From the NCBI GenBank assembly GCA_002270565.1, contig NQMI01000174.1, positions 21,786-81,012 on the forward strand: a DNA stretch of 59,227 nucleotides. The letters are read 5' to 3'. Under the pieces are notes generated by a model that saw only the letters and a program-made list of their open reading frames with translations, was not told the DNA's origin and did no database searches. A program made the position numbers and the translations under genes. Within the stretch, counting starts at the first letter, position 1. Each line of letters starts with the position of its first letter. The stretch comes from Stenocarpella maydis. Lineage: Eukaryota; Ascomycota; Sordariomycetes; Diaporthales; Diaporthaceae. This document shows positions 22,961 to 34,880 of this stretch, in pieces.

Positions 22961-23287
22961 CCACTGGACACATCCGAGGAGGATGATTTGAACTTCAATG
23001 TATGATATTTTTTGGTCCGCCCGTCTGATGCATTAGACGGTATAGGACTGTAGATAGGTGGTCGCACTGTCTGTGATATATCCAAGTGCTCCAATACACT
23101 GTAAACTGTCCCTGGTAGAAAGGAAGCCTGAGTGGGCGAACCCTTGGTAACGTGTGAGCTCCATGAAGACCGCCACTGGATGAACCTTTACTGTCATGGC
23201 GGCAGATTGGCCCATGGGTTCCAGCATGTCTCACTCATTCCTACTCTGAGACGAATTATCCCGGACAACCCTTATTTACCAGCTGTA
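22961..23287. other. Short convergent intergenic spacer
   Basis: About 330 bp lie between the stop codons of the convergent MFS and phospholipase C genes. It presumably holds both 3' ends. No further feature is seen. Confidence 0.5.
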
Positions 23288-25709
23288 TCACATCCCCCCC
23301 TGGCCAAAACACGACCACCGTGAGCCCAGGCGTGTCATTTCCTCGCCTCCTTTCTTGCAGGCGTTCCAGGTCTTTATCCTTAGGGACATCTGCCTCGGAG
23401 GGTCATCCCTAATGGTCTTCTCAATCCTGACGAGTAGCATGCCCTCGCTCAGCCCGCCGCCGTGCTCCCTGAGTCGGATGAGCCTGTACCCCTCACGTAG
23501 CCTATCAAGCCGGATGCAGGCCCATGCATTATTTTCGGCCCTGAACCTGTAAGAGCTATCAGTACTTGCTTGGCGAGTTCCGCAGGGGCTCAGGATGGCC
23601 GTGGCAGACAAAGCAGTCCACATACCTCAGAAAGCTCAACTCCTCAACGACATGGCTCACAGTTGGGAACTCCAGCCTCGATCCTTCTTGCGGAGAGCTG
23701 GGGTGCCTGGGGTCTGTGTGCTTCGTCTCCCTGCATATCTCGTCTTCTCGCAGTTTCTTGATAGGATTTCTCTCACGCTGGCCCTCAACGTGCAGGTAGC
23801 ACTTGACCTTTGGCCGTAAATCGCCGTCGTGAAGTACAGGTGTGGCTGAGGCCGCCTTCACATCTGAGTCGCAGTTGAGCGTTGAAGATGACACGCTCGG
23901 GCTCGTCCTATAAGCAGAGTCGTTGATGGAAGCCAACCGTGGCTTCGAGAGGTTTTGCCCTGCCAAGATGGTGATGCAGAGACTGAGCTGCTTTTTCCCC
24001 GTCACATGCGCTTGGCAGCTCGCGGACGAGTTGGACTGGTACCCCTCTGGCTTGAGCACCCAGCCGTTGGTATCGTCAAACATGGCATCGTTCAGATGCA
24101 TCGCCGGGTCCCATGATTGCCAGTTGAGGGAGACCATTTGGACGCCTTTGCGCCAGAACAACGTTGGAAGGTTGGGGTTGGTCGACAGGAACGCCCGGGC
24201 GCTCCCGGGGAACGTCCTTGCTAGGTATTTCTTGTTGTGCTGAAACACGTCCCTGTGCTTGGTCCTGTGGAGTGCCTTCAGTTTCTCCTCGCTGAAGCTG
24301 AAGATGTGGGCTGGCTTCTTGCTGTCGTCGCAGTTGAACGATTTGAACGGGCCAGGGCTGTACGTATATATGGCTAAATTAGCCAGTGCGTGATGGATTC
24401 CATCGTCCTCGGCTCGCTTCTCTTCCGGGGACGGGGCGGTCTGCTGTACTGCGCGGTAGTACTTCGGACTCATCTGGCCGACCTTGGCCTTCAGCGAGGA
24501 AGCCGAGATGGACGGCCGGCTGGGCAATGCCAGGACCCTGCGCCCCAGCTCGGGCTTGTAGGAGACACATTTAGGTGCTTTCCTCTTGCCCTTGATAAGT
24601 ATCTTTCCCTTGAGATCCATGACGCTCGGTTGCTCCGTCTCAGGATCACAATCTGGTAGGCGGTCCTCAAGCAGGAGCCCTTGCCATTCCTCCCTCATAA
24701 TCTTGACCATGCCCTTGTGCTGGACACCAGTAGTGTGGTCTTCGAGGCTGATTATCAGCGGCAGATCGGTCTTTTCGAATGCGACTTCCCTGATCGATCT
24801 ACACACAAGCCGCAAAGGCAAGCCGGGGCGCGCGCTGAGGTCGCCAGCTATGCCGGTCGGGAGGCAGTGGCAGACGCGTGGCTCATGCTCTAGCTTGTCC
24901 TCCCAATCCTTGTCCGACAGCGCCCATGTCCGCTCTAGCCATCGCATCGAGGGCCGTCTTGTGCCGGAATCAGCTCGGTACCCGCACCGGGATCTCACCC
25001 ACGAGAGAAGCGACATCCCCGGTGGCCAATGCTGTCCTGTTCGCCGTGGGCTCCGAGGAGGGTCGTTGCAGGAAGGGGAATTCCAGACATCGATCTCAAC
25101 ACACCTGCACCCTTGCCTGATGACCTGGGTGGCCTCGTGTTAGCTCTTTATGCTTCGAAAACCCCTACCAGAGTGTGCTCGCTCTCCGGGGATGGAACTT
25201 GCCTTTTGGTATTGTTCTATGGTGATAAACCCGAGGGCCTGATCACCATCTTTGATGTAAGTGTTGTGGCTGCTGTTGATGTAGTAATTTGATATGGGTT
25301 TACTGAAGTCGGTCTTGTCCAGGTCGATCGGATGTTTCGGGTCGCTCGCGTGCTCGTGCCAGAAGTCGCAAAACTCCAGAAACGAGTAGGTGCTCCTGGA
25401 ATGGATTTCCTCCAGCCACGGCTTGAGGGTCTCCTTCTGCTCCTTTTTCATGAACGACAAGAGGTCTGCCGCCGAGAGGGCCTCATCGGGACCTCTCAAC
25501 TGGTCGTAAAGTCTGCCCAGGGCCTGTCGAATACTGGGCTCCAAGGAGGGTGCCGAGGATGCAGCTGTAGACGGCGTGGCTCTGCAGGCTGCGGCAGGTG
25601 GACAATTGACATGAGTGCCACTTGCATTTGAACGTCCGCGCAGACGTTGACGCCGGCCTTCCACGCAGCCCGACGCCGCGACGACCGGTGGCAGCGGCGA
25701 ATGCGGCAT
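23288..25709 (-). CDS. Phosphoinositide-specific phospholipase C
   Basis: It hydrolyses PIP2 to diacylglycerol and inositol trisphosphate in Ca2+ signalling. The X domain shows SSHNTY (first catalytic His), GCRCVEIDVW (Ca2+ ligands), EPRVCH (second His) and LPLIISLEDH. The Y domain shows HIFSFSE, LPTLFWRKGVQMVSLNWQ and GWVLKPEGY. A C2 domain with WACIRLDRL ends the protein. The C-terminal intron is clear: 23547-23625 (GTATGT..TTACAG). The intron between SSHNTY and GCRCVE is not. One workable model removes 25112-25168 and gives 761 residues from the ATG at 25709, but its acceptor is CAAG. A CAG acceptor nearby needs a donor I could not place. The N-terminus is low-complexity and its start uncertain; an upstream ATG at 25949 shares the frame. 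The family is sure, the 5' model is not. Confidence 0.85.
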
Positions 25710-25949
25710 TGTGCGATATTGTCGGAGGCGGGGTTGAGATGTTCTGTGTGTGCCCTGAGGCGACGATGCTTTGCGGGATGCCGGGCGATGCACACAGCGC
25801 AAGCACGCAGAGTTAATGTGGCTACATGTGTATGGGATTGCAGAGCAGAGGGAGTAAGGCAGATTGTTTTGAGCCACGGACTCGACGTCACGAAGCAAAT
25901 TGGTAATAAATGCTGGCTGCACGTCCGGTAGCTGGGTAAGCGCTAACAC

Positions 25950-28900
25950 GACCAGGTGTGAGGCTTGGGCAGGGGCATTTTCAGCTGAGCCTCATCGGTC
26001 GGTAGCACCGCAGATCCTCAGGGCGTGATGGTGAGAAGTGAGGCGGGCATTGTGCCGAATGCAGCCTAGCACTGTCTACTCCGCAGTCCTGATTCTGCAC
26101 CACCCGATGTGAAGCTATCAATTGATATTGACAGCGCGCCACCTGGCCGTCTTTGAACTGACGAGGAGTGAATGGAGGAGTCGTGCCGGGAAGGGGGGGG
26201 GTGGGGGAAATAAGGCTGCCGTGTTCTGACATGGCACGCGACGGGGTGCTTTTTGTTGGTCGCAGCGTACCGAGGGCCAATTGTTCCTCTCCAGTTGAAG
26301 TTAGACCAGATGCTACGCCGCGAACCTGCAGACTTGCAGATACCGCAGAGCGGGGCTGGGGAGCCAACATGCATTCCAGAGTAGCATCGAGAACGAACGC
26401 ATCTTGTCACCGCCACACTGCGGCTCTGGCTTTTGTTTTGTTACGCCATCATTACCGCGTGCACAGCCGAGGCGATTGAGTTGGTGACATGTTACGGTAC
26501 TTTACATGTGCCCATGCGTTTCTTGTCGGACCGGGGTATATTTTTGTGTGCGTACCCTAACCCATGAGCCTCTAAGTCCACAACGTCTCCAACCCCAACC
26601 CTATACTTCGCAGCAGAATTGAAAACCAACTCGCGAGAATGGAGGCAGGAGGATAACCTTTCTCTTTCTTTGTCCTAGAAAAAGGAAAAGAAAATAGTTG
26701 TCTTTATGTGCAGCGCCACACAGGCTAGAGTCATAATCAGACTCTTGAAAGTCCTATACATGACATATATCCCTTACCAGTAATTAGCAGTGCTGTATCT
26801 CAACTGGTGTTGTGGGTGGGGGTTGGGGCTGGGTGGAAACAACACCAGACCTGCACCTCCATCCTGTAGGCTCAAACGACGTGTTCTAGTTTTTTTCAGA
26901 GACAAATAGGGCTGAGGTGTCCAGATAAATGCATCTGAACACGGGCCGACATTGATTGGAAAGCTTAGCTTGTTCCCTGATGACGCGTGCGTTGTCCCGG
27001 TGTGGATCCCAGTAGCGAGCGGACCTTTCCAATCACCCAGTCGTAGCTTGACCCTTTACCTTCGTCCGACAACAGGAGGCAGTCAGAATCGCATTTCCGC
27101 AAGGCTTTGAAACCAGCTCTTGGGGTGAAAGCTGGAAGCACGCGGTCTGCGGATAAGGTTTGGGTGAACCTGGTAGCTTAGGCAGCCTTACACACAACCC
27201 GGACGCGAGCCCGAAACGTGCATTGCGTAAGTACAGGATCCAATGCCGCATCTGGGGATCTCAACACCGAACGGATGGTCCCGACACCAACATATATCCC
27301 CGAGCTGCCAAGCCTTTGGCCCGGCTTTGGGATGTAAGATCGGACGCGGAGGACACAGATAATGGGGGACGTGAGCCATCCATCCGACCATTTGGGATAT
27401 CAAGGTTCAGTTGATCCCACCGAGTTCAATGTTCCGAGCAAGCCCCGCCTGCTATTATGGAAGATCGAGATATAAGGCAATATGATACCGGCAAAACAAT
27501 AACGAATGATGTGATGGTCGGTCAAGCGAGCCAGTCAGGCTCCGGTCAGGCTGCAGTCCTCGCACATGCTAGTGCAAAATTGATTGCGAATACGCAGAGC
27601 AAGCCAGACTGAGTCGAGGCTTGTCGTCGATGAAACACCTTGCCAAGGCCTGGGGCCCCTCATCTGGGACCCACGGCATAAGTTGATGCTCGAGCTTCCG
27701 CTTGTCAAAGACCCAACCTATAGGTACCCTGCCAATACCCTAGGGTAGGCGATTCGTGTACTGGACGGTACAGTCACATATCAAGATGCCTTTGGCGGAC
27801 GTCATCCCATGTTATCAGAAATCGCGCTTGGACTGCCAAGGTCTGATCACCCCGCGGCCTTGGGCATTTGGGACTGGAAAGGAGGGTCGGAAGTGGCTCA
27901 GGTGGTCAAGCTAGTCACTTAAATCATATTCCCATGTTCTTGCCTTAACTACAAGTTCGACCGATTCCTCCCATACCGTTTCCTTCAGCCAGCGGTGGTT
28001 CACCATCAGATTGGTGCGAAGTAGTGGCTATCGGCCAGAGTGAGAATCAAGTGAATGAGATACTATACTGGACAAAGCATTTCTAGAAGTGAATCCCCAT
28101 GAGACCATCGGCACATTAGCAAACCAGTATGCAATATGAAGGGCAGATGATATGGTATAATTTATAGAGTCCGAAAATCTAATTACCCAATATTCGAAGT
28201 CAATAATTGATCCAAATGGCAGACGGTAGCGGGACGCATCGTCCCCATCAAACTTGAGCACTTGACCAAATATGGATGTCAGATCTACCTAGTAATGGGA
28301 AAGCCTGTTTTTCTCGTGACCTGTTTCATCTATATTGTACACCAGGGCGGTGAGACCAGAGATATGTCGCCGACCTCAATGGGATACGATGCATTATATG
28401 ACCCCACTTGGCGCTGTTCAGCCTAGCTTGCTGCAATGTCTGCTGTGCCGTGGCCATGTGCGGCCGAGTCGCGGAGAGCGAAACTCTAAAGCTGAATTGC
28501 GTTGGGCAGTGAGGCCACCACCAAGAGCACACAGCTGAAGAAAAACGATACTCCGGTTTCTGTGCCGGGGCAGCGGTTGTGGCAAGGTGTTGCTTGCAAC
28601 CGTGCCACCCTGCCCGCCTACTCATCACAATCACCAACGACAACCCATATGCAGTATGACTTCACAAACCGACATCGCATCTGGAAATGGCTTGGTAAAG
28701 GAGAACGATGACCAGAAGCGCGTCGTATGTGAAGGGTACTCCCAGCTTGGCGCCATCCATTAGGCATCACTGCAGGACATTATTCAAAAATACATGAGAT
28801 ATATGGTGATCCGCTATCTCGCCCTCACTTGAACTTACCTCATGATTCATGATCACGAAGTAATGGATGGTACCATAGCAGAGAAGTTGGAAGTTGCGCA

Positions 28901-29072
28901 TCTCGCAATCCCACGTTCCCGAAAGACATGATGGTGGGTTGGGCTGTCCGTCGTATATAAATATGGGCTGATATCTCATGGGGATAGCGGAAGATCACTA
29001 TGTTCATTCACCAAGAAACACAAACTTCATAACACAAATATCACCTCCAATTTTTTATTTTATTACGGAGCT
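25950..29072. other. 3.1-kb gene-free spacer
   Basis: This is ordinary-composition DNA with only short overlapping frames on both strands (for example 25981-26370 minus, 26168-26479 plus, 28326-28643 minus). None shows a known domain. A G-run (GGGGGGGGTGGGGG) lies near 26,193. It must contain the aquaporin promoter at its right end. No RNA gene was recognised. Confidence 0.45.
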
Positions 29073-30289
29073 ATGACACCTCAAGACAACAACGAGCGCT
29101 CAATTAAGAAAAAACTCTCCTACAGCTTTCCGAGCTCTGGTGTTTTTGACCTTGAGCGTGGGCTGGGCTCTGAAAATTCCTCATCGCCCTTCAGCCGAGG
29201 CTCAGATAATATATCCGGTTCAGGGGCCTCTGAAAAGCCATTGACCGCGTATAATGTGTCTCACGACCGCCGAGGGGGTCACAAACTCAGTTCGGTGCTC
29301 CACCGAACCTTCACCCAGCATTTTCGAGCTGCCGACAGCGGCGAGAAACAGCCGGGATTAAGAAGTCTCTTTCGAGAGGGCGAAGAGGCCGGAAAGCACT
29401 GGAGAAGTCGTCAGTGATTGTCCGTTTCCTCTGAAATACGCCAAGCAGCTAAGATATGATACTTGAAGACGTCGTTGCCGCGTTGGGCGAATTCGTCGGC
29501 ACCACCATGTTCCTGTTCTTCGCATTCACCGGCACAGCAGTTGCCAAGATACCCGGTGCGGATGGCTCTTCTGACCTCAACATCCCAGCACAGACGTATA
29601 TAGCTCTGTGTTTCGGGTTCTCCCTCATGGTCAACGCCTGGGTCTTCTACCGTATCTCTGGTGGGCTGTTTAATCCTGCGGTAAGTCTCTGCCTGGCATT
29701 GAGTATTATAATCCCTACCATCTATAGTCATGAGTACTGGAGAATCTGCCAGCGGCTGACATGCCATCATCTTCTTTGTTATAAACAGGTGACTCTTGCA
29801 ATGGTACTTATACGCGCCATCTCGCCTATACGCAGTCTCTTTGTTCTCATTGCCCAGCTACTTGGTGGCATTACCGCCGCAGGCCTAGGCACCCTTCTAC
29901 TCCCCACCCCGATTGATGTAAGCACTTCCCTCGCAGATGATGTCTCCCTCGCCCAGGGCGTCTTTATCGAAGCGATCCTGACGTTCGAGCTCGTGTTTAC
30001 TGTTTTCATGCTGGCTGCTGAGAAGCACCGCGCCACGTTCGTTGCGCCCGTAGGTATCGGCCTGGCTCTTTTTATAGCCGAGCTGAGTGGGGCTTATTAT
30101 ACCGGTGGAAGCCTGAATCCTGCCCGGAGCCTGGGCCCATGCGTGGTTGCGGCTGAATTCCCCACTGAACATTGGATCTATTGGGTGGGGCCTGGCTTTG
30201 GGTCGTTGGCTGCGTTTGCATTGTACAGGGCCATCAAACTGCTGCATTATGAGACCGCGAACCCGGGGCAAGATGCTCCTCACGAGTGA
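29073..30289 (+). CDS. Aquaporin / aquaglyceroporin family channel
   Basis: Three exons, 29073-29409, 29454-29680 and 29789-30289, give 354 residues. After a hydrophilic N-terminus of about 110 residues come six membrane helices and the two half-helix signatures, GGLFNPAVTLA (joined exactly by the second intron) and GGSLNPARSLGP. The protein should conduct water or small neutral solutes through a membrane. The arginine of the second NPAR motif, part of the selectivity filter, is present. The first intron is only 44 nt, short even for fungi, and ends CTAAG. The second (108 nt, GTAAGT..AAACAG) is a multiple of three without stops, so unspliced RNA would still be open but would break the first NPA loop. 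The long N-terminal tail is common in fungal members. Confidence 0.88.
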
Positions 30290-31263
30290 GGCAGTGATTA
30301 CTCTGCAATCGACGCTGTGGGAGTTTGTTGTTGAGGATGCGCGACCGGGAGGACCATACCGTCAATTCTGTATTGAAGCAGTGGCTTCAAGCCTAGTGGA
30401 ACCGGCGCATAAATAAGGGTCTACGTAGTCCTATCTAATAACGGAGATGCGCTTTTCTTTCCTTCTGAACAAACGTATTGTATTATAGTGAGTTTCTGTC
30501 CCCCCTCCCCCCTCGGGATGGGCGTGCCTACGCCTAGAACTGCGACGTGCCTAGTCGCCGTTTTATTAAGTATTCTGTTTAGCTAGATGGCACTAAAGTG
30601 TTTATTTACCGAAAACACCGTTACCTACGTGCTGTCTTCCTAGCTTGATGTAAGAAACTAATATGTCATGGTGAAGCTGAAGACTGGGGGGGAGGGGGTA
30701 ACTAAATAGGTTTCGTTTTCCACCCACAGTGTGACCCACACCAATGCCCACTATCTAATACTGAGTACACGACCAACGTTGACTTTTCCCATTTGACAGT
30801 CAACTCGTCTGATACTAGAGCCCACAGCACACTTTGTGCAGATCATGGCTGTCCACCGCCTAAAGTAAGCCCTGCCGGGAGCAATATGCTTGATGGCCAA
30901 TGCATGCTACCTAGGTACATTGCTCCGACATTCATCCGACACTGAGCAGGTCATGCAGCCTGCCACTCGAATGATCCCAGCTGCCCTGCTTGCAACTGAA
31001 CATGGGCCCGGCATCATCTCAAGGATACGCCTTTCGGCATCCATCTCCGGCGTGGAGAGATCGACGCCTGTTGGACAGTTTCATCTATTTTTTTTGAATG
31101 CGCAAATCGTAGATTTTTGTGTATGAAGAACATAGTTCCGCGTACTGCCTGGCTGGTAATCATAGCCTCGAAAGCATTAGAAGTACTGTAAAGTATTCTG
31201 ATCGTTTGTTTCGATTGTCGTAATTAGGAAAGTGTAGTTACACACATAACCTATTGATCGCGT
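30290..31263. other. Convergent intergenic region
   Basis: About 970 bp lie between the ends of the aquaporin (plus) and ankyrin/CorA (minus) genes. Only short frames are present (for example 30890-31126). No feature can be supported apart from presumed 3' ends. Confidence 0.45.
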
Positions 31264-34200
31264 CTAGGGATAGAGGTATGTACCTCTTCCCCGTCCAGCC
31301 TGTTTCTCAACGTCTTCTTTTGGAGTGCCCTGCTGCCAGGTGGAAATATGCGACAGCGTTCTTGTCATCACACTTACACCTGATGCCTTGGAATACTCCC
31401 GATAGATCTTCCCTGGGCTACCGCCCTCATCTGCCTCGCCACGGTAGACGACCGTGTGGTTGCTACTGCCTCTTCGTGGAGTTGCGGTCCGATAGAGCGG
31501 CTGCGTCTCTAATGCATCCCGAGGCGATGGTGCATCCGTATTGAAACGCCGCTTGGTAAATGCATAGAATGCTTCCATAGCTTTTGTGATGTCCACGACG
31601 GTAAAAGCCATGAGGATGAACAGGACCGAGATGCCCAAACCTCCGCCAAAGGTCCAGGTTGCCACGTAGGAATCCGGCAAGCCACCGCTGAAGCCGTCCA
31701 TGCTGATTCCGAAATAAGAAGCTATGAAGGACATGGGCATGAAGACGATGGTCACAATAGTGAAAACCATGACGGTCTGGCCCTCCTTTGCTGCAGCGAG
31801 AGCCTGCTCGCTGGAGAAGCGGGCTTCTAAAGCATTGGAATGCTTCTGCTTGAGATCGAGGAGATCCCTGAGACTCTTGTAGAGTCTTTCAGATTGCTCA
31901 TCCATGGAATCAATATCTCGCTTGTGCACTTTGAGCCGTCGCTCCTGATCCAGCATTCGCTTGCGAATGTCCATGACAAAGCTTGACACTTTTTTGTTGG
32001 ATCCGTAACGGTCGCTACTAAGCTCATCAATCAGGCAGTTTCGGAAGTCCCCAAGTGTGAATAACTGTGAGCTAATAACCATCGTGAGAATGTTCAGCTC
32101 ATCGCGGACTGTAGTATTCGGGGTTAGCCAATTAGCCATCGAGTGACTCGAAGACTTTCTTACTGTCTCTGACTTCGGTCAGAAGTGAGGTTTCGGCTCT
32201 GATGTCCAGCAACGGGTCGAAAGATTCCTGCTCGTTCTTTGATCTCTTGAGAAGCTGGTGTCGACGCTTTGGACGCAGCCATTGCCGCGATTGAGTGGAT
32301 GCTTCTTCGAAATTGTGGAAAAGCTGAGTCAGTTCCTCTGTGACGCGACCTACGGAGCTTTCGAACATATCAAGAAACTGATAGTTCTGGTCGTCCGATC
32401 GGTGCCTTGAGAACACTTTTTTCAGGCAACCCGTTAGAATTGTTTTGTTTTCTTCTTTCTCAGGACAAAAAAATCCCGGCACGGCACACGAAACATGGAA
32501 TCAGTGTTTAGCTGCACTTACTTCCAGAGCATCGGGATGAGATCAAGATGGCGAGGTCATATGCTGACCTTACAGCCGGACGAGTCTTTGCATTCATCTC
32601 CTCCATGACACCGTCCAAGACATTGAGAGGGTCTCTGGCCTGTTGCTCCCAGCGTCCCGGGAAACACGTCACCACAAGGTCTGGAATGGTTAGCCTTCAA
32701 ATACGTCGGATAACTCGGCGGGGGTGGGTCATACCTTTGCTTAGCACAAATAGCCAGAGCTGATCTACCATAAAGATCTTTCGTTCATGGCCTGTTAAGT
32801 ATTAGCCTTCCGGCGTTGTAGGACCAATGGCAGGTGAGAACGAAAATCAGGAGATAAACGAGTGAATGAGAGTAAGTAATATACAACAGTCTACGGGTAT
32901 GTTTACTGACCTTGGCTTTCACAGTACCGATATACGACCTGGTCTCTGTCTCTTGCGCTTGTATCCAGGGCATGGTAGAAGAATTGATCTAGAGTTCTTC
33001 TCGGATGCACCTTTGTTTTGCCACGGGAGTACGCCTGAAGCAGCAATAAGTTTGGCGAGGAACTCATGGATGATGTTTCATCTGCAGCCCCCACAAGCTT
33101 CATTGCGTCTGTCATTTTCTGCCTCCCTTCGTCGGTCTCGTAATGGAGATACGGCATCTGCACGTAGATTGGATTAGCAGCGATTTTGGCAGGCCAATCA
33201 GGAACACATACAAATAATACTATTTTCCCGTCGCCTCCAGGTAGCCTCTGGGTGATGGTCATCTGAGACAGGTTGCTCTCGCTCCGGCGAACTGGAGATG
33301 GACGGATATCTAAGAGATCCGCCTCGAGGCCAGGCTCCTCGCTGGGATGGAGTGATGAGATTCGTTGGCAATAAGGTCGCATGAAGTAAGAATGCTGCAA
33401 CTCGCCCTGATGCTCTTGCTCGAAACATTTTGTTAAGGCCTTAAACCCTTCGAGGTCTCGACACCCGGATTCAATGAACCATTTTATCAGCAGCGTCTCG
33501 ACCCAGGCTATCTGTGATATGTGAGTGAGTTTCTGAAGTGCAAGTGCAATCTATTTTTAATGGAAAATTTTGATGACTTACATTGTTGGTAGGAAGGTGA
33601 ATCCATTTGAAATCATTCTGAGCGCCGACTGAGCTTGTCCATATCGGAACCTTAGGTCGATCGGTCTTCTGGTTCCACCCGTAGAGGACATCGTACACCG
33701 AATGCTTGAACTTTCGCTGTTTCTCTCCGAATTCTTTGAACTCTACCACTGTAGCTGCAAAGGCTTTGCAGGCGTCTTGGATCACACGAGGCAGCCTGTG
33801 GCTATTTCGTATTGGGGACAGTAGCTCGATGAGTTCATAATGCCCCTTTTCGGCAGCACAGAGCCAAGGCGCTCTACCGAATCCGTCTTTGATGCTAGGG
33901 TCTGCATCTTCTTCAGAAAGAAGAACATTCACCACATCCTCGAACCCGTTAAAGGCGGCCCAATGCAGAGCTGTCATGCCGTTGGACAGTCTGGCATTGA
34001 CTGAAGCACCGGCCTCCAACAGCCTCTCTACCACACCTGTCAGGCCTCTCTGGGCAGCATTGTGTAGCGGGGTCCATCCACCATCGCTAACGGCGCGTGG
34101 GTTGGCCTGATAATGAAGCAGGATGTTCATAATGCCCTCGATGTGCGTTATGTCGGTGCTATCCGCGGCCAAGTGGAGGGCCGTACGGCCTCTGTTGTTG

Positions 34201-34880
34201 ATCGCGGAAACATCTGCGCCAGTTTCCAGAAGCGTCTTTACCAGGTCATAGTTTCCATTCGTAGCCGCCCAAAGGAGAGGAGTCCGGCCGATTCTGTCCT
34301 TGAAGTTGACATTAGAGCCGTGACTGACGAGCAAGCGGACGACCTCGCTAGCCCCCGTGTTCCACATCGAGGCGGTTGACTTATCGGCGGCCAATGCAAG
34401 CAATGGAGTACGTGCGTCCTTGTCCTGCGCATCCACAGCGGCGCCTCTGGCGAGGAGCAGCTCCACGATGTCCGCATAGCCCTTGACGCTCGCTACAAAG
34501 AGTGGGCTCTGCCCGCTTCGGTCGCCTGCTTCCAGATCCGGTCCCTGAGATAATAGCTCGACCAGAACAGCCGTCTGGCCCGTCTGGGCCGCACGAAACA
34601 GGGCAGGAAACTCATCTTCACTCTGAGCGTCGACTTCGGCACCTTTGCTCAGCAGAAGGCCGATGATGTTGAGGTTGTCGCGAGCAGAGGCCTTCTGCAG
34701 GGCCTTGCGCAGAGCGGCTTGATCTTTGGATGAACTCCATGGCAAACCCTCCTTGAGAACGGAGCGAACCCTTTCCTCATTGCCCCTTGCCGAAGCCGCA
34801 AGGAGATCGCGATGGATCTGTGACGTCTGCGTGCTGACGGTGCTGGCACTGCTGAGTTGGCTTGATTTGTTGTTTGCCAT
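31264..34880 (-). CDS. Ankyrin-repeat protein with C-terminal CorA-like membrane domain
   Basis: Seven exons on the minus strand: 33582-34880, 33212-33511, 32911-33157, 32735-32791, 32522-32680, 32164-32415 and 31264-32108. They join in frame to 1052 residues from MANNKSSQ. Residues about 65-390 hold roughly nine ankyrin repeats (blocks like GRTPLLWAATNGNYDLVKTLL). The middle carries the fungal CorA-like landmarks MPYLHYETDEGR, RTLDQFFYHALD, DQVVYRY, a SRCSGMFSRHR block rebuilt by splicing, FLDMFESS and IRDELNIL. A coiled-coil stretch precedes two membrane helices (VMVFTIVTIVFMPMSFIASYFG and a later one). The family's role is not established; Mg2+ transport is suggested only by distant CorA resemblance, and the classic GMN loop is not seen (YFGIS instead). 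A longer frame starts at 35078, but MANNKSSQ at 34880 begins the conserved part. Confidence 0.87.
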
